Shown piece by piece: positions 7,818 to 19,037 of a DNA stretch of 64,000 bases. The DNA lies in assembly GCF_014137945.1 (NCBI RefSeq), contig NZ_JACGWX010000002.1, positions 248,001-312,000 of the forward strand. Direction: 5' to 3'. Position numbers and translations under genes: made by a program. A model generated the notes under the pieces. That model ran no database searches. It worked only from the letters and a program-made list of their open reading frames with translations, and had not been told where the DNA came from. Each line of letters opens with the position of its first letter. Within the stretch, counting starts at the first letter, position 1. This stretch comes from Microcella alkalica. Lineage in GTDB: Bacteria > Actinomycetota > Actinomycetes > Actinomycetales > Microbacteriaceae.

Positions 7818-10679
7818 ATGGTGAGTGACGACAACGAGACGAACCCGAAGAAGCGCACCCGGCTGTTCAAGCCGCGCATGGCCCGAAAGGGTCAGGGAGG
7901 CACGCAGAGCGCCCGCGAGAGCGCCGCGAGCGCTCCCGTCGCGGACGACGCCGTGAAGGCGACCGCTGTCACGGAGACCGCTGTCACGGAGACCGCTGTC
8001 ACGGAGACCGCTGTCACGGAGACCGTGGAGGTCGAGGCGCCCGAGAGCGCGTCGCCCGAGGTCGAGGCGCCGACCGCCGACGGCGATGCCGAGCCCGCGT
8101 CGCCCGAGGCGCCCGAGGAGGCCGCGGCCGCTGAGCCTGAGGCCGCTGACGAGGCCGAGGCCGCTGAGCCTGAGGTCACTGACGAGGCCGAGGCCGCTGA
8201 GCCTGAGGCCGCTGAGCTTGAGGCCGCTGAGCAGCCCGAGGCCGCAACCGAGCCCGAGACCCCGGCGACCCCGTTCCCGGTGCTCAAGCCCGCGAGCACG
8301 ACGTCGCTGCTGTTCTACGCGCCTCCTGCGGAGTACCTCGCCCCGCGTCCCGGCACCGGCCCGGTGCGCGAGCGCGAGGACGACGACGAGCCCGAGGAGG
8401 GCTCGAGCACGAGCCGTCGCCGCTCGCGCGCGCGTCGCGGCCGCGGCGGAGCATCCGTCGACGGCGACCAGGCCCCCGCCGAGCGCGAGGACCGCCCCGA
8501 GCGATCGGACCGCTACGACCGCAGCGACCGCACCGAGCGCACCGACCGCCGCGATCGTCGCGAGCGCCGCCCCGCCGAGCTCATCACCGAGCCGCAGCGC
8601 ATCAAGGGCTCCACGCGCCTCGAGGCGAAGAAGCAGCGCCGCCGCGACGGCCGCGACGCCGGTCGCCGCCGCCCCGTCATCACCGAGGCCGAGTTCCTCG
8701 CGCGCCGCGAGAGCGTCGACCGCACGATGGTCGTCCGCTCGAAGGACGGCCGCATCCAGATCGGCGTCCTCGAGGACGGCGTGCTCGTCGAGCACTACGT
8801 CGCGCGCTCGCAGGAATCCAGCATCATCGGCAACGTCTACCTCGGCCGCGTGCAGAACGTGCTGCCGAGCATGGAGGCCGCCTTCGTCGACATCGGCCGC
8901 GGCCGCAACGCCGTGCTCTACTCGGGCGAGGTCGACTGGGAGGCCGCGCAGGCCGAGGGGGAGAAGAACCAGCCGCGGCGCATCGAGCTCGCGCTCAAGC
9001 CCGGCGACCGCATCCTCGTCCAGGTCACGAAGGACCCGATCGGCCACAAGGGCGCTCGCCTCACGAGCCAGGTGAGCCTCCCCGGCCGCTACCTCGTCTA
9101 CGTGCCCAACGGGTCGATGAACGGCATCAGCCGCAAGCTGCCCGACACCGAGCGGGCGCGCCTGAAGAGGATTCTCAAGGAGGTCCTGCCCGACAACGTC
9201 GGCGTCATCGTGCGCACGGCCGCCGAGGGCGCGACGGAGGAGCAGCTGACCCTCGACGTCAACCGCCTCACCGCGCAGTGGGCGGAGATCTCGAAGCAGG
9301 TCGCGAACCCCAACGCGCAGGCGCCGATGATGCTCCACAGCGAGCCCGACCTGCTCGTCAAGATCGTGCGCGACGTCTTCAACGAGGACTTCCGCGCCAT
9401 GGTCATCCACGGTCAGGATGCCCAGCAGACCATCGAGGCCTACCTCCGGTCGGTCGCGCCCGATCTCCTCGATCGCGTGCAGAAGCACGAGGGCGACCAC
9501 GACCCCTTCGACGAGTACCGCATCTCGGAGCAGATCGAGAAGGCCCTCGAGCGCAAGGTCTGGCTGCCCTCGGGCGGCTCGCTCGTCATCGACCGCACCG
9601 AGGCGATGACGGTCGTCGACGTCAACACCGGCAAGTTCGTCGGCTCGGGCGGCAACCTCGAGGAGACCGTCACGAAGAACAACCTCGAGGCAGCGGAGGA
9701 GATCGTGCGCCAGCTGCGGCTGCGCGACATCGGCGGCATCATCGTCGTCGACTTCATCGACATGGTGCTCGAATCGAACCGCGACCTCGTGCTGCGCCGC
9801 CTCGTCGAGTGCCTCAGCCGCGACCGCACCAAGCACCAGGTCGCCGAGGTCACGAGCCTCGGCCTCGTGCAGATGACGCGCAAGCGCCTGGGCCTTGGCC
9901 TGCTGGAGACCTTCAGCGAGCAGTGCGACGTGTGCGCGGGTCGCGGCCTGATCATCCACCACGACCCGGTCGTCAAGCACCGCTCCTCGCAGGGCGGCCC
10001 CGATCAGGGCGGCAACCGCCGAGGCGGACGCTCCGGGGCCGACCGCTCGGGCGGCGACCGCTCCGGCGGCGACCGGAACGACCGTGGCGGCCAGCGGAAC
10101 GGCAACGGCGGCGCACCCAAGTCGAACGGGCACACGGGCACGCACGCGATCACCGAGGACGTCTCGAAGGCGCTCGCGACGATCGCCGCGAAGACCGTCC
10201 ACCACGAGCCGGCGCCCGACGTCGCGAGCTCGGCGCCCGCCGCCGAGTCGAGCGACGCGACGGCTGCGACCGCGCAGCCGGCCACCGAGAGCTCGATCGC
10301 CGGAACCGGCAGCGCGACCAGCGCGCCGAGCGCCCCCGAGGCGCCCGCCCGCTCCGGCCGCTCGCGCGGCGGACGCCGAGCCCGCGGCGGAGCAGGGGCC
10401 ACGGCCGCCGCATCCGCGTCGACGAGCGAGCCCGCGTCCTCCGCGCCCACGACCACCGCCGGCCCCGCCCCGTTCGACGTGCCCGTGCTCGACCTCCCCG
10501 AGCCGCCCGCGGTGCGCTCGCGCCAGCGCATCGACCCGCGCGCCGCCGAGCAGCTGCTCGGCTCTGTGCTCGAGGCGCTCCCCGAGCCCCCGGCTCCCGG
10601 CACCCGCAAGCGCGGCTCGCGCCGCGCGACGTCCGGCACTATCTCCACCGCCGGTCTGGACGCCGCGAGCGACGCCTAG
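7818..10679 (+). CDS. rne: Ribonuclease E/G
   Basis: A 953-residue endoribonuclease of the RNase E/G family, central to mRNA decay and rRNA/tRNA processing. An acidic Ala/Glu/Thr-rich N-terminal tail is followed by a basic stretch with SRRRSRARRGRGG. The catalytic core starts with the S1 domain near residue 311 (IGNVYLGRVQNVLPSMEAAFVDIG). The DNase I-like catalytic motif VVDVNTGKFVG is near 597, and the Zn-link CDVC near 703. The C-terminal part is Gly/Arg- and Ala/Pro-rich and probably disordered. Disordered tails on both sides are typical of actinobacterial RNase E. The N-tail holds tandem DNA repeats (7961-8020). A permease gene starts 6 bases after the stop. Confidence 0.95.
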   Translation: MVSDDNETNPKKRTRLFKPRMARKGQGGTQSARESAASAPVADDAVKATAVTETAVTETAVTETAVTETVEVEAPESASPEVEAPTADGDAEPASPEAPEEAAAAEPEAADEAEAAEPEVTDEAEAAEPEAAELEAAEQPEAATEPETPATPFPVLKPASTTSLLFYAPPAEYLAPRPGTGPVREREDDDEPEEGSSTSRRRSRARRGRGGASVDGDQAPAEREDRPERSDRYDRSDRTERTDRRDRRERRPAELITEPQRIKGSTRLEAKKQRRRDGRDAGRRRPVITEAEFLARRESVDRTMVVRSKDGRIQIGVLEDGVLVEHYVARSQESSIIGNVYLGRVQNVLPSMEAAFVDIGRGRNAVLYSGEVDWEAAQAEGEKNQPRRIELALKPGDRILVQVTKDPIGHKGARLTSQVSLPGRYLVYVPNGSMNGISRKLPDTERARLKRILKEVLPDNVGVIVRTAAEGATEEQLTLDVNRLTAQWAEISKQVANPNAQAPMMLHSEPDLLVKIVRDVFNEDFRAMVIHGQDAQQTIEAYLRSVAPDLLDRVQKHEGDHDPFDEYRISEQIEKALERKVWLPSGGSLVIDRTEAMTVVDVNTGKFVGSGGNLEETVTKNNLEAAEEIVRQLRLRDIGGIIVVDFIDMVLESNRDLVLRRLVECLSRDRTKHQVAEVTSLGLVQMTRKRLGLGLLETFSEQCDVCAGRGLIIHHDPVVKHRSSQGGPDQGGNRRGGRSGADRSGGDRSGGDRNDRGGQRNGNGGAPKSNGHTGTHAITEDVSKALATIAAKTVHHEPAPDVASSAPAAESSDATAATAQPATESSIAGTGSATSAPSAPEAPARSGRSRGGRRARGGAGATAAASASTSEPASSAPTTTAGPAPFDVPVLDLPEPPAVRSRQRIDPRAAEQLLGSVLEALPEPPAPGTRKRGSRRATSGTISTAGLDAASDA
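7961..8020 (+). repeat. Four perfect 15-bp tandem repeats in rne
   Basis: The unit GACCGCTGTCACGGA occurs four times head to tail, encoding TAVTE four times in the disordered N-terminal tail of RNase E. Looser 33-bp repeats (encoding AEPEAADEAEA-like units) follow at roughly 8130-8235. Such in-frame repeats can change copy number by slippage without breaking the gene. Confidence 0.9.
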
Positions 10680-10685
10680 CGATTC

Positions 10686-11729
10686 ATGACCGTTCGACTC
10701 GAGACGCCGCAGCGGCGGGAGGACCACCGGGACTCCCGCCGCTGGGGCGCCCGGCATCTCGTCGCCGCCGGACTAGGAATCGTCGGGATCATCGCCCTCA
10801 TCGCGCTGCGCGCGACGACGGCCGAGTCGGGTCCGTCCGGCCTTCCCGACGCGGCCCAGGATCTCCTCACGCTCTCCACGAGCGTCGTCATCGAGTCGCT
10901 GCCGTTCATCGTCCTCGGCATCGCACTGTCGATCCTCGTCCAGGTCTGGATCCCCGAGGCGTGGATGCTGCGCATCCTGCCGATGAACCCGTGGGGTCGC
11001 CGCGCGGTCATCTCGCTCTTCGGCATGTTCCTGCCCGTGTGCGAGTGCGGCAACGTGCCGCTCGCGCGCGGGCTCGTGCGCCGGGGGTTCACGATCCCCG
11101 AGTCGATGGTCTTCCTCGTCGCCGCGCCGATCCTCAACCCCGTCACGATCCTCACGACCCATGCCGCGTTCGGCTTCGACGACGGCATCCTCGTCGCCCG
11201 TCTGCTCGGCGGCTTCCTCATCGCGAACGTGCTCGGCTGGCTGTTCTCACTGCACCCCGAGCCGGAGTCCCTTCTCGCCGGCCGGTTCGCCGAGGAGTGC
11301 CGCATCGACGACGGGCACCGGCACGGCACGCGCGCCGAGCAGACGGTCGACCTGTTCGTGCGCGAATCGAGCATCCTCATGCCGGCCCTCGTGATCGGCG
11401 CCCTCATCGCCGGCGGAATCCAGGTCATCGTGCCTCGCGACGTCCTCGTCGCTCTCGGCAGCGACCCGCTCTTCAGCGTGCTGGCGATGATGGCGCTCGC
11501 GTTCGTGATCTCGATCTGCTCGAACGTCGACGCGTTCTTCATCCTCCCCTTCGCCTCGACCTTCCTCCCCGGATCGATCGTCGCCTTCCTCGTCTTCGGC
11601 CCGATCATCGACATCAAGATGCTCGCGCTCATGCGCACGACGTACTCCACCCGCACGCTGCTGCGGGTCACGCTCGTCGTCGGCCTGCTGAGCGCCGTCC
11701 TCGGACTGGTGGTGAACTTTGTGGTCTAG
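10686..11729 (+). CDS. Predicted permease, DUF318 (PF03773/COG0701) family
   Basis: A 347-residue polytopic membrane protein. It has the family's two paired halves, with a conserved motif in the first half, FGMFLPVCECGNVPLARGL, and ISICSNVDAFFILPFA in the second. Members of COG0701 are predicted transporters of uncharacterised substrate, and B. subtilis YcgR is one. The next gene belongs to the matching YcgQ/TIGR03943 family, so the two probably form one transporter. Translation starts at ATG 10686, only 6 bases after rne. A small overlap joins it to the downstream partner. Confidence 0.85.
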   Translation: MTVRLETPQRREDHRDSRRWGARHLVAAGLGIVGIIALIALRATTAESGPSGLPDAAQDLLTLSTSVVIESLPFIVLGIALSILVQVWIPEAWMLRILPMNPWGRRAVISLFGMFLPVCECGNVPLARGLVRRGFTIPESMVFLVAAPILNPVTILTTHAAFGFDDGILVARLLGGFLIANVLGWLFSLHPEPESLLAGRFAEECRIDDGHRHGTRAEQTVDLFVRESSILMPALVIGALIAGGIQVIVPRDVLVALGSDPLFSVLAMMALAFVISICSNVDAFFILPFASTFLPGSIVAFLVFGPIIDIKMLALMRTTYSTRTLLRVTLVVGLLSAVLGLVVNFVV

Positions 11730-12471
11730 CGTCCAGCGCTGGCGCGGCGTCGCTCTGATCGGCGCCACCTCGGCCGTCGCCGTGTGGCTCGCAGCCTCGG
11801 GTCAGCTCGTGCTCTACATCCACCCGCGCTACATCCTCTTCACGGTCACCATGGCCGCGATCGCGCTCGTGCTCGTCGTCGCGGCGGTCGCCTCGGCCGC
11901 GTCGCGCCGGCGACGCGATGACGAGGCGCCTGTCTCGCGCGGCGAACGCGCGCTCGGCCTGACCGCGGCGGCGATCGCCGGTGCCTTCGTGATCGGGATG
12001 CTCGTCATCCCCCCCGCGACGCTCAGCACCGCCACCGCGCAGCAGAGGCAGATCAACGCGACCGCGGCCGACCTCGACGCTCTCGATGACGCGGCCGATG
12101 CGGACGACGCGACCGTCGCCCGCTTCACCGTTCGCGAGTGGTCGGGCATCCTCCGCCAGACGAGCGATCTCGGATTCTTCGCCGACAAGCCCGTCACCGA
12201 CCTCATCGGCTTCGTCGCGCCCGACCCGGATGACCCCGAGAACGTCTTCTACATCTCGCGGTTCGTCATCACGTGCTGCGCCGTCGACGCGCAGCCGCTC
12301 GGGGTGCCCGTGCATCAGCCGGGCTGGCAGGCCGAGTTACCGGTCGACTCGTGGGTGAGGGTGTCCGGCGAGTTCGGGGCGAACCCGAGCGAGTCGAGCC
12401 TGCAGCCGCTCGTCGTGCTGCCCGACGCGATCGAGGCGGTGGAGCAGCCGAGTGAGCCCTACCTCTTCTGA
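11719..12471 (+). CDS. TIGR03943 family protein, putative permease partner
   Basis: A 250-residue protein with two or three N-terminal membrane helices (RGVALIGATSAVAVWLAA; HPRYILFTVTMAAIALVLVV). A soluble C-terminal region follows, including TDLIGFVAPDPDDPENVFYISRFVITCCAVDAQPLGVPV, which is typical of TIGR03943/YcgQ proteins. It is paired with the DUF318 permease, as in Bacillus ycgRQ. The TTG start at 11719 overlaps the permease 3' end by 11 bases; no ATG or GTG exists nearer in this frame before the first helix. The conserved CC pair could bind a metal or be redox-active, but that is inference. Confidence 0.8.
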   Translation: MWSSVQRWRGVALIGATSAVAVWLAASGQLVLYIHPRYILFTVTMAAIALVLVVAAVASAASRRRRDDEAPVSRGERALGLTAAAIAGAFVIGMLVIPPATLSTATAQQRQINATAADLDALDDAADADDATVARFTVREWSGILRQTSDLGFFADKPVTDLIGFVAPDPDDPENVFYISRFVITCCAVDAQPLGVPVHQPGWQAELPVDSWVRVSGEFGANPSESSLQPLVVLPDAIEAVEQPSEPYLF

Positions 12472-13963
12472 GCACACTCGCGTCGAGGAGCGGTTCCCCG
12501 GCGTCGCCCGCGCCGCCGACCACGGCCGCCGTCTTCGCGAGGAGCGCGACCAGCGCCGCTTCGCGCGCGCCTTCGCCGCCCTCGTCGGGATCCTCGTCGG
12601 TCTCGGGCTGATATTCCTCGCGCTCGGCACTCTCCAGGGCCCCAAGCTCTCCTCAGCGCAGGTCGACCCCGCGCGCGTCACCGAGCAGACCGGCCAGCAG
12701 CTGCGGCTCTTCGCCAACCAGCCGGTCGACGCTCTCGACGCGAGCGTCGTGACGGTCGAGCCGGCCGCAACGACGAGCGTGTCTGTGCAGGGCGAGCTCA
12801 TCGTCGTGCAGTTCGAGGAGCGCCTGCGCTACGGAACCGAGTACACGGTGCGCGTCGAGGGCGTCGGCGCCCCCTCCCGCCCGAACACGAGCACGTTCGA
12901 GCACCGCTTCACGACGTCCCCGGCGAGCGTGCTGTACCTCGACCGCGACGACAGCGGGGTCGACGAAATCCTCCGCGCCGACATCGACGGTGCGGGTCGC
13001 GGCGAGGTCGTGCATGCGGCGCAGGGCATCCAGCACATGGCGCCGATCGAGCGCGTCATCGTCGTCGCGCGCGATGACGGGGCGGGCGGGAGCGTCCTGG
13101 AGTCGGTGGATGCCCGCAGCGGCCGCATCGAGCGCCTGGCGCTTCCCGACGGCGTCCGCGTCGATCGCCTGATCGCGCCGCGCGCGGGTACGACGATTGC
13201 GCTCGTGCTCTCGCCGGCGTCGGCGGCCGTCGAGGGGGAGTCTGGCGGGGAGGCGTCCGCGGCGGCGACGGAGGGCGCCGTCGCGCCGCGGTCGCTCGCG
13301 CTCCTCGACATCGGAGGCGACCGCGCCCTCCAGCCGCTCGCCGGCCTGGACGGCGAGCCGCTCACGGCGCTCGGTGCGTGGTTCCTGCCGGCGGGGGGTC
13401 TGCTCGTCCACACCGTCGACGAGACGCTCGTGCAGGTCGACCCCGCGGCGCCCGAGACGGTGCTGCCGATCGGCGCGTACCCGACCGTCCACGGCATCTC
13501 GAGCGACGGAACGCGCGTGAGCGCCGCCGACAGCTTCGGAGGCGTCGCACTCGATCTCGCGACGGGGGAGGAGGAGCGCATCAATCCCTCTCTCGTCGAG
13601 GGCGAGGTCGCTTTCGGCGGGGAGGCGGCGCTGACGGCGTCGGGGCTCCGCGTCCAGAAGGTGGCCGTCGCCGACGCTGCGACCGGAGCCTTCGCCACGG
13701 TGCTCGTCGCCGACGACGGCGGGGGAGTCGCCCGCCTGCTGGCCCGCACGATCGAGAACCGCGGCAGCCTCGGGCCGGTCCTGCTGTCGCCCAACGATCA
13801 GTACGTCGTCGTCGAGGTGACCCCCGACGTCGAGGCGGCGGTGAGCGACGGCCGACCGATCGAGGCGCGGCCGACGAGCATCACGCTCGCGATCATCGAC
13901 GTCGAGTCCGGTCGGCTCCTCCGCACGCTCGAGGGATTCGCGCCGGTCTGGACGACCGGCTAG
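12452..13963 (+). CDS. Membrane-anchored extracytoplasmic protein with Ig-like and propeller-like regions
   Basis: A 503-residue protein that I cannot assign to a named family. A 40-residue charged cytoplasmic segment precedes one membrane helix at about 41-62. Outside, residues about 70-150 resemble a bacterial Ig-like (Big_5-type) fold (VRVEGVGAPS, FEHRFTTSP). The remainder has repeated blade-like segments such as SVLYLDRDDSGVDEILRADIDG and RTLEGFAPVWTTG, which suggest a beta-propeller. GTG at 12452 overlaps the previous gene by 20 bases, so it belongs to the permease operon. It may be a surface accessory of that transporter, but this rests only on position. Confidence 0.6.
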   Translation: MSPTSSEHTRVEERFPGVARAADHGRRLREERDQRRFARAFAALVGILVGLGLIFLALGTLQGPKLSSAQVDPARVTEQTGQQLRLFANQPVDALDASVVTVEPAATTSVSVQGELIVVQFEERLRYGTEYTVRVEGVGAPSRPNTSTFEHRFTTSPASVLYLDRDDSGVDEILRADIDGAGRGEVVHAAQGIQHMAPIERVIVVARDDGAGGSVLESVDARSGRIERLALPDGVRVDRLIAPRAGTTIALVLSPASAAVEGESGGEASAAATEGAVAPRSLALLDIGGDRALQPLAGLDGEPLTALGAWFLPAGGLLVHTVDETLVQVDPAAPETVLPIGAYPTVHGISSDGTRVSAADSFGGVALDLATGEEERINPSLVEGEVAFGGEAALTASGLRVQKVAVADAATGAFATVLVADDGGGVARLLARTIENRGSLGPVLLSPNDQYVVVEVTPDVEAAVSDGRPIEARPTSITLAIIDVESGRLLRTLEGFAPVWTTG

Positions 13964-13973
13964 CGGCGAGCGG

Positions 13974-14246
13974 CTACAGACTTCGCTTGGCCTTCTGGCT
14001 GACGCGAAGGCCCGCGGCGCTCAGTCGGGCGACGAGCTCCTTGCCGGTCACCGGCACAGCGCCCTGCGCGACGAGCGCGTCATAGCGCTCCTCCGGGTAG
14101 TCGTAGTGGTCGTGGTCGAAGCCCCGCTCGGGAATGCCCGCGGTGCGCGCGAACGCGTGCAACTCCTCGAGCGAGACGTCGCTCACGAGGTGCCCCCAGA
14201 GCCGGCCGTGGGCGGGCCAGACGGGCTCGTCGATCAGCACGGCCAT
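13974..14246 (-). CDS. DUF4031 domain-containing protein
   Basis: A 90-residue soluble protein beginning MAVLIDEPVWPAHGRLWGHL, with FDHDHYDYPEERYDALVAQGA in the middle. This is the DUF4031 family, widespread in actinobacteria and of unknown function; the His/Asp/Tyr cluster suggests a small metal or nucleotide site. The ATG at 14246 was chosen over longer upstream frames because the family begins at MAVLID. A -10 element TACAAT sits 7 bases before the ATG, so the mRNA is probably leaderless. It is divergent from rplU. Confidence 0.8.
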   Translation of the reverse strand: MAVLIDEPVWPAHGRLWGHLVSDVSLEELHAFARTAGIPERGFDHDHYDYPEERYDALVAQGAVPVTGKELVARLSAAGLRVSQKAKRSL

Positions 14247-14253
14247 GCGGGTG

Positions 14254-14259
14254 ATTGTA
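14254..14259 (-). promoter_or_regulatory. -10 element of a leaderless promoter for the DUF4031 gene
   Basis: On the minus strand TACAAT lies 7 bases before the ATG at 14246. Transcription would start at or next to the start codon, leaving no room for a ribosome binding site. Confidence 0.5.
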
Positions 14260-14295
14260 GGCTGGGTGCACGCGGTTCGAGGCGCGCCGGTTCTT

Positions 14296-14324
14296 TTGAC
14301 CGGCATCCTGCGATCAGGTATGCT
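14296..14324 (+). promoter_or_regulatory. Sigma-70-type promoter of rplU-rpmA
   Basis: TTGACC (14296-14301) and TATGCT (14319-14324) are separated by exactly 17 bases. This is the best housekeeping promoter in the window, as expected for ribosomal protein genes. The leader of about 70 bases ends with AAGGGTG before the rplU GTG. Confidence 0.8.
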
Positions 14325-14400
14325 CGACCGTTGGTGTGCGCTGGGCCGAGCCCGCGCGAGGCGCCAGGAGTTTTCTTCCATTCCGAAGTAAGGGTGAAAC

Positions 14401-14709
14401 GTGGTCTACGCAGTTGTGCGCGCCGGTGGGCGGCAGGAGAAGGTCGAGGTCGGCACGATCGTCGTCCTCGATCGAGTCAAGGCGGGCGAGGATGGCACCA
14501 TCCAGCTCACCCCCGTTCTGCACGTCGACGGTGACACGGTCACGACCGACGCGAAGAAGCTCGCGAAGATCACCGTGACTGCCGAAATCCTCAGCGACCT
14601 TCGCGGTCCGAAGATCGTCATTCAGAAGTTCAAGAACAAGACCGGGTACAAGAAGCGCCAGGGTTTCCGCGCCGACCTGACCCGCGTCAAGATCACCGGC
14701 ATCAAGTAA
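14401..14709 (+). CDS. rplU: 50S ribosomal protein L21
   Basis: A 102-residue protein of the large ribosomal subunit. It starts [18 protein letters not shown] and ends with the rRNA-binding tail [23 protein letters not shown], both characteristic of L21. The GTG start at 14401 follows AAGGGTG with good spacing. It is co-transcribed with rpmA (15-base gap), the universal L21-L27 order, from the promoter at 14296. Confidence 0.98.
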   Translation: MVYAVVRAGGRQEKVEVGTIVVLDRVKAGEDGTIQLTPVLHVDGDTVTTDAKKLAKITVTAEILSDLRGPKIVIQKFKNKTGYKKRQGFRADLTRVKITGIK

Positions 14710-14724
14710 GAAGGGTCGCGAAGA

Positions 14725-14979
14725 ATGGCACACAAGAAGGGCGCTTCGTCCACCCGCAACGGCCGTGACTCCAACCCCCAGTACCTGGGCGTGAAGCGCT
14801 TCGGCGGCCAGGTCGTCAAGGCCGGCGAGATCATCGTCCGCCAGCGCGGCACCCACTTCCACCCCGGCGCGAACGTCGGCCGCGGCGGTGACGACACGCT
14901 CTTCGCGCTGTCGGCCGGCGCCGTCGAGTTCGGCCGCAAGGGCGGCCGCAAGGTCGTCAACATCGTCGCGAACGCCTGA
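14725..14979 (+). CDS. rpmA: 50S ribosomal protein L27
   Basis: An 84-residue large-subunit protein beginning [17 protein letters not shown]; its flexible N-terminal arm reaches the peptidyl transferase centre. The start carries no cleavable leader of the kind found in firmicutes. The conserved [22 protein letters not shown] segment and the basic end are present. A strong hairpin follows at 15015-15044, so much transcription may end before obg. Confidence 0.98.
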   Translation: MAHKKGASSTRNGRDSNPQYLGVKRFGGQVVKAGEIIVRQRGTHFHPGANVGRGGDDTLFALSAGAVEFGRKGGRKVVNIVANA

Positions 14980-17402
<2,423 letters not shown>

Positions 17403-17422
17403 TCGCGCTCGGAGCCCGCCTT

Positions 17423-17434
17423 TACACTGGAGGG
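17423..17434 (+). promoter_or_regulatory. Candidate -10 directly before proA
   Basis: TACACT (17423-17428) is followed by GGAGGG and then the proA ATG. The GGAGGG can serve as ribosome binding site for a read-through mRNA from proB. The TACACT could also start a near-leaderless transcript. Both readings fit. Confidence 0.35.
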
Positions 17435-18715
17435 ATGACCGTTCCCGCCGGCGTCTCCACGACCGCTGCACTTTCTCTGATCGACGTCCTCGGCGCCGCG
17501 AAGGAGGCATCGCGCGCCCTCGCGACGCTCACCGCGAACGTCAAGAACGCCGCGCTCGAGGCCATCGCCCGCGAGCTCGAGCGCGGTGTCGACCGCGTGC
17601 TCGCCGCGAACGAGCTCGACCTCGCCAACGGCCGCGAGAACGGCCTCTCCGTGGGCCTCCTCGATCGCCTCCGCCTCGACGAGGCGCGCATCGCCGGTCT
17701 CGCGCGCTCCGTGCGCGACGTCATCGCGCTGCCCGACCCCGTCGGCACCGTCGTGCGCGGATCGACCCTTCCCAACGGCGTGCGGCTGAGCCAGGTGCGG
17801 GTGCCCTTCGGCGTAGTCGGCGCGATCTACGAGGCCCGGCCCAATGTCACGATCGACATCGCAGCCCTCGCGCTCAAGAGCGGCAACGCCGCCGTCCTCC
17901 GCGGAGGCAGCGCAGCCGAGAGCACCAACCGCGAGCTCGTCGCGCTCATCCGCGCGGCGCTCGAATCCGTCGGCCTCCCCGCGGCGGCCGCGCAGACCAT
18001 CGACCCCTTCGGCCGCGCCGGCGCGACCGAGCTCATGCGCGCGCGCGGCTACGTCGACGTGCTCATCCCGCGCGGCAGCGCCGACCTCATCCAGACCGTC
18101 GTGCGCGAGTCGACCGTGCCCGTCATAGAGACGGGCGCCGGCGTCGTCCACATCGTGCTGGATGCGAGCGCCGACGAGTCCATGGCCGTCGAGATCGTGC
18201 ACAACGCGAAGGTGCAAAGGCCGAGCGTCTGCAACGCGGTCGAGACGGTGCTCGTGCACCGCGACGCGGCCGCCCGCCTGCTTCCCCCCGTGCTGGCGGC
18301 TCTCCGGGCATCCGGCGTCACGGTGCGCGGCGACGAGCGCGCCCGCGCGGTCGATGCAGGTCTCGAGCCCGCCACCGACGACGACTTCGCGACTGAGCAC
18401 ATGGCTCTGAAGCTGTCGGTCGCTGTCGTCGACGACCTCGACGGGGCCCTCGAGCACATCCGCCGCTTCTCGACGCAGCACACCGAGTCGATCATCACCG
18501 CCGACATGGCGAACGCGGAGCGCTTCCTCGCCGAGGTCGACTCGGCCGTCGTCATGGTGAACGCCTCGACGCGGTTCAGCGACGGCGGCGAGTTCGGCTT
18601 CGGCGCCGAGGTCGGCATCTCGACGCAGAAGCTCCACGCACGCGGACCGATGGGCCTTCCGGAGCTCACGAGCACCAAGTGGATCGTGCGCGGCGACGGG
18701 CAGGTTCGCGGCTAG
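17435..18715 (+). CDS. proA: Glutamate-5-semialdehyde dehydrogenase (gamma-glutamyl phosphate reductase)
   Basis: A 426-residue NADPH-dependent aldehyde dehydrogenase-fold enzyme, the second step of proline synthesis. The substrate-channel motif VPFGVVGAIYEARPNVTIDIAALALKSGN is present with the catalytic cysteine in QRPSVCNAVETVLVH near residue 265. STQHTESIIT and NASTRFSDGGEFGFGAEVGISTQKLHARGP are the family's C-terminal signature. Start at ATG 17435 follows GGAGGG directly (5-6 bases). It forms a unit with proB. Confidence 0.97.
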   Translation: MTVPAGVSTTAALSLIDVLGAAKEASRALATLTANVKNAALEAIARELERGVDRVLAANELDLANGRENGLSVGLLDRLRLDEARIAGLARSVRDVIALPDPVGTVVRGSTLPNGVRLSQVRVPFGVVGAIYEARPNVTIDIAALALKSGNAAVLRGGSAAESTNRELVALIRAALESVGLPAAAAQTIDPFGRAGATELMRARGYVDVLIPRGSADLIQTVVRESTVPVIETGAGVVHIVLDASADESMAVEIVHNAKVQRPSVCNAVETVLVHRDAAARLLPPVLAALRASGVTVRGDERARAVDAGLEPATDDDFATEHMALKLSVAVVDDLDGALEHIRRFSTQHTESIITADMANAERFLAEVDSAVVMVNASTRFSDGGEFGFGAEVGISTQKLHARGPMGLPELTSTKWIVRGDGQVRG

Positions 18716-18763
18716 CCCGCGATAGACTCGACCCGCCGCATCGACCTCGTCAGGAGAACCCGC

Positions 18764-18967
18764 ATGTCGTTCACCAGCCTCCTCATCGCCTCGGAGGAGC
18801 TCGCCCCGCTCATCGCTCCGCCGCTCGTGATCGCCGGCGTCGCCGCGCTCGCGTTCCTGATGATGGGCCTCGTGACCTTCGCGTACCGCGACGTCGCCAA
18901 CCGGCACTCGGGCAAGGGCCCCGCGCGAGGCGGGCACGACGCCGGCCACGACGGCGGCCACCACTAG
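18764..18967 (+). CDS. Small membrane protein with His-rich tail
   Basis: A 67-residue protein. One long helix (about 18-42, [27 protein letters not shown]) follows a short outer segment, and the C-terminus [10 protein letters not shown] is rich in His, Gly and Asp. Small proteins of this kind occur at this place, between proA and nadD, in related genomes as I recall; function is unknown. The His/Asp tail could bind a metal ion, which is inference. Start at ATG 18764 follows AGGAGAA with good spacing. A TAGACT -10 candidate lies at 18723-18728. Confidence 0.75.
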   Translation: MSFTSLLIASEELAPLIAPPLVIAGVAALAFLMMGLVTFAYRDVANRHSGKGPARGGHDAGHDGGHH

Positions 18968-19037
18968 ACCGGCCCGCGCGATCTCCGCCTCCGTCGCCTC
19001 CCCGCCGTCCGCGCCCGCGCGGGCGCGGATCGGCATC

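Noticed and set aside
7479-10757. 1092-residue minus-strand open frame opposite rne
   Set aside because: Low-complexity shadow of rne including its repeats. RNase E motifs on the plus strand are complete.
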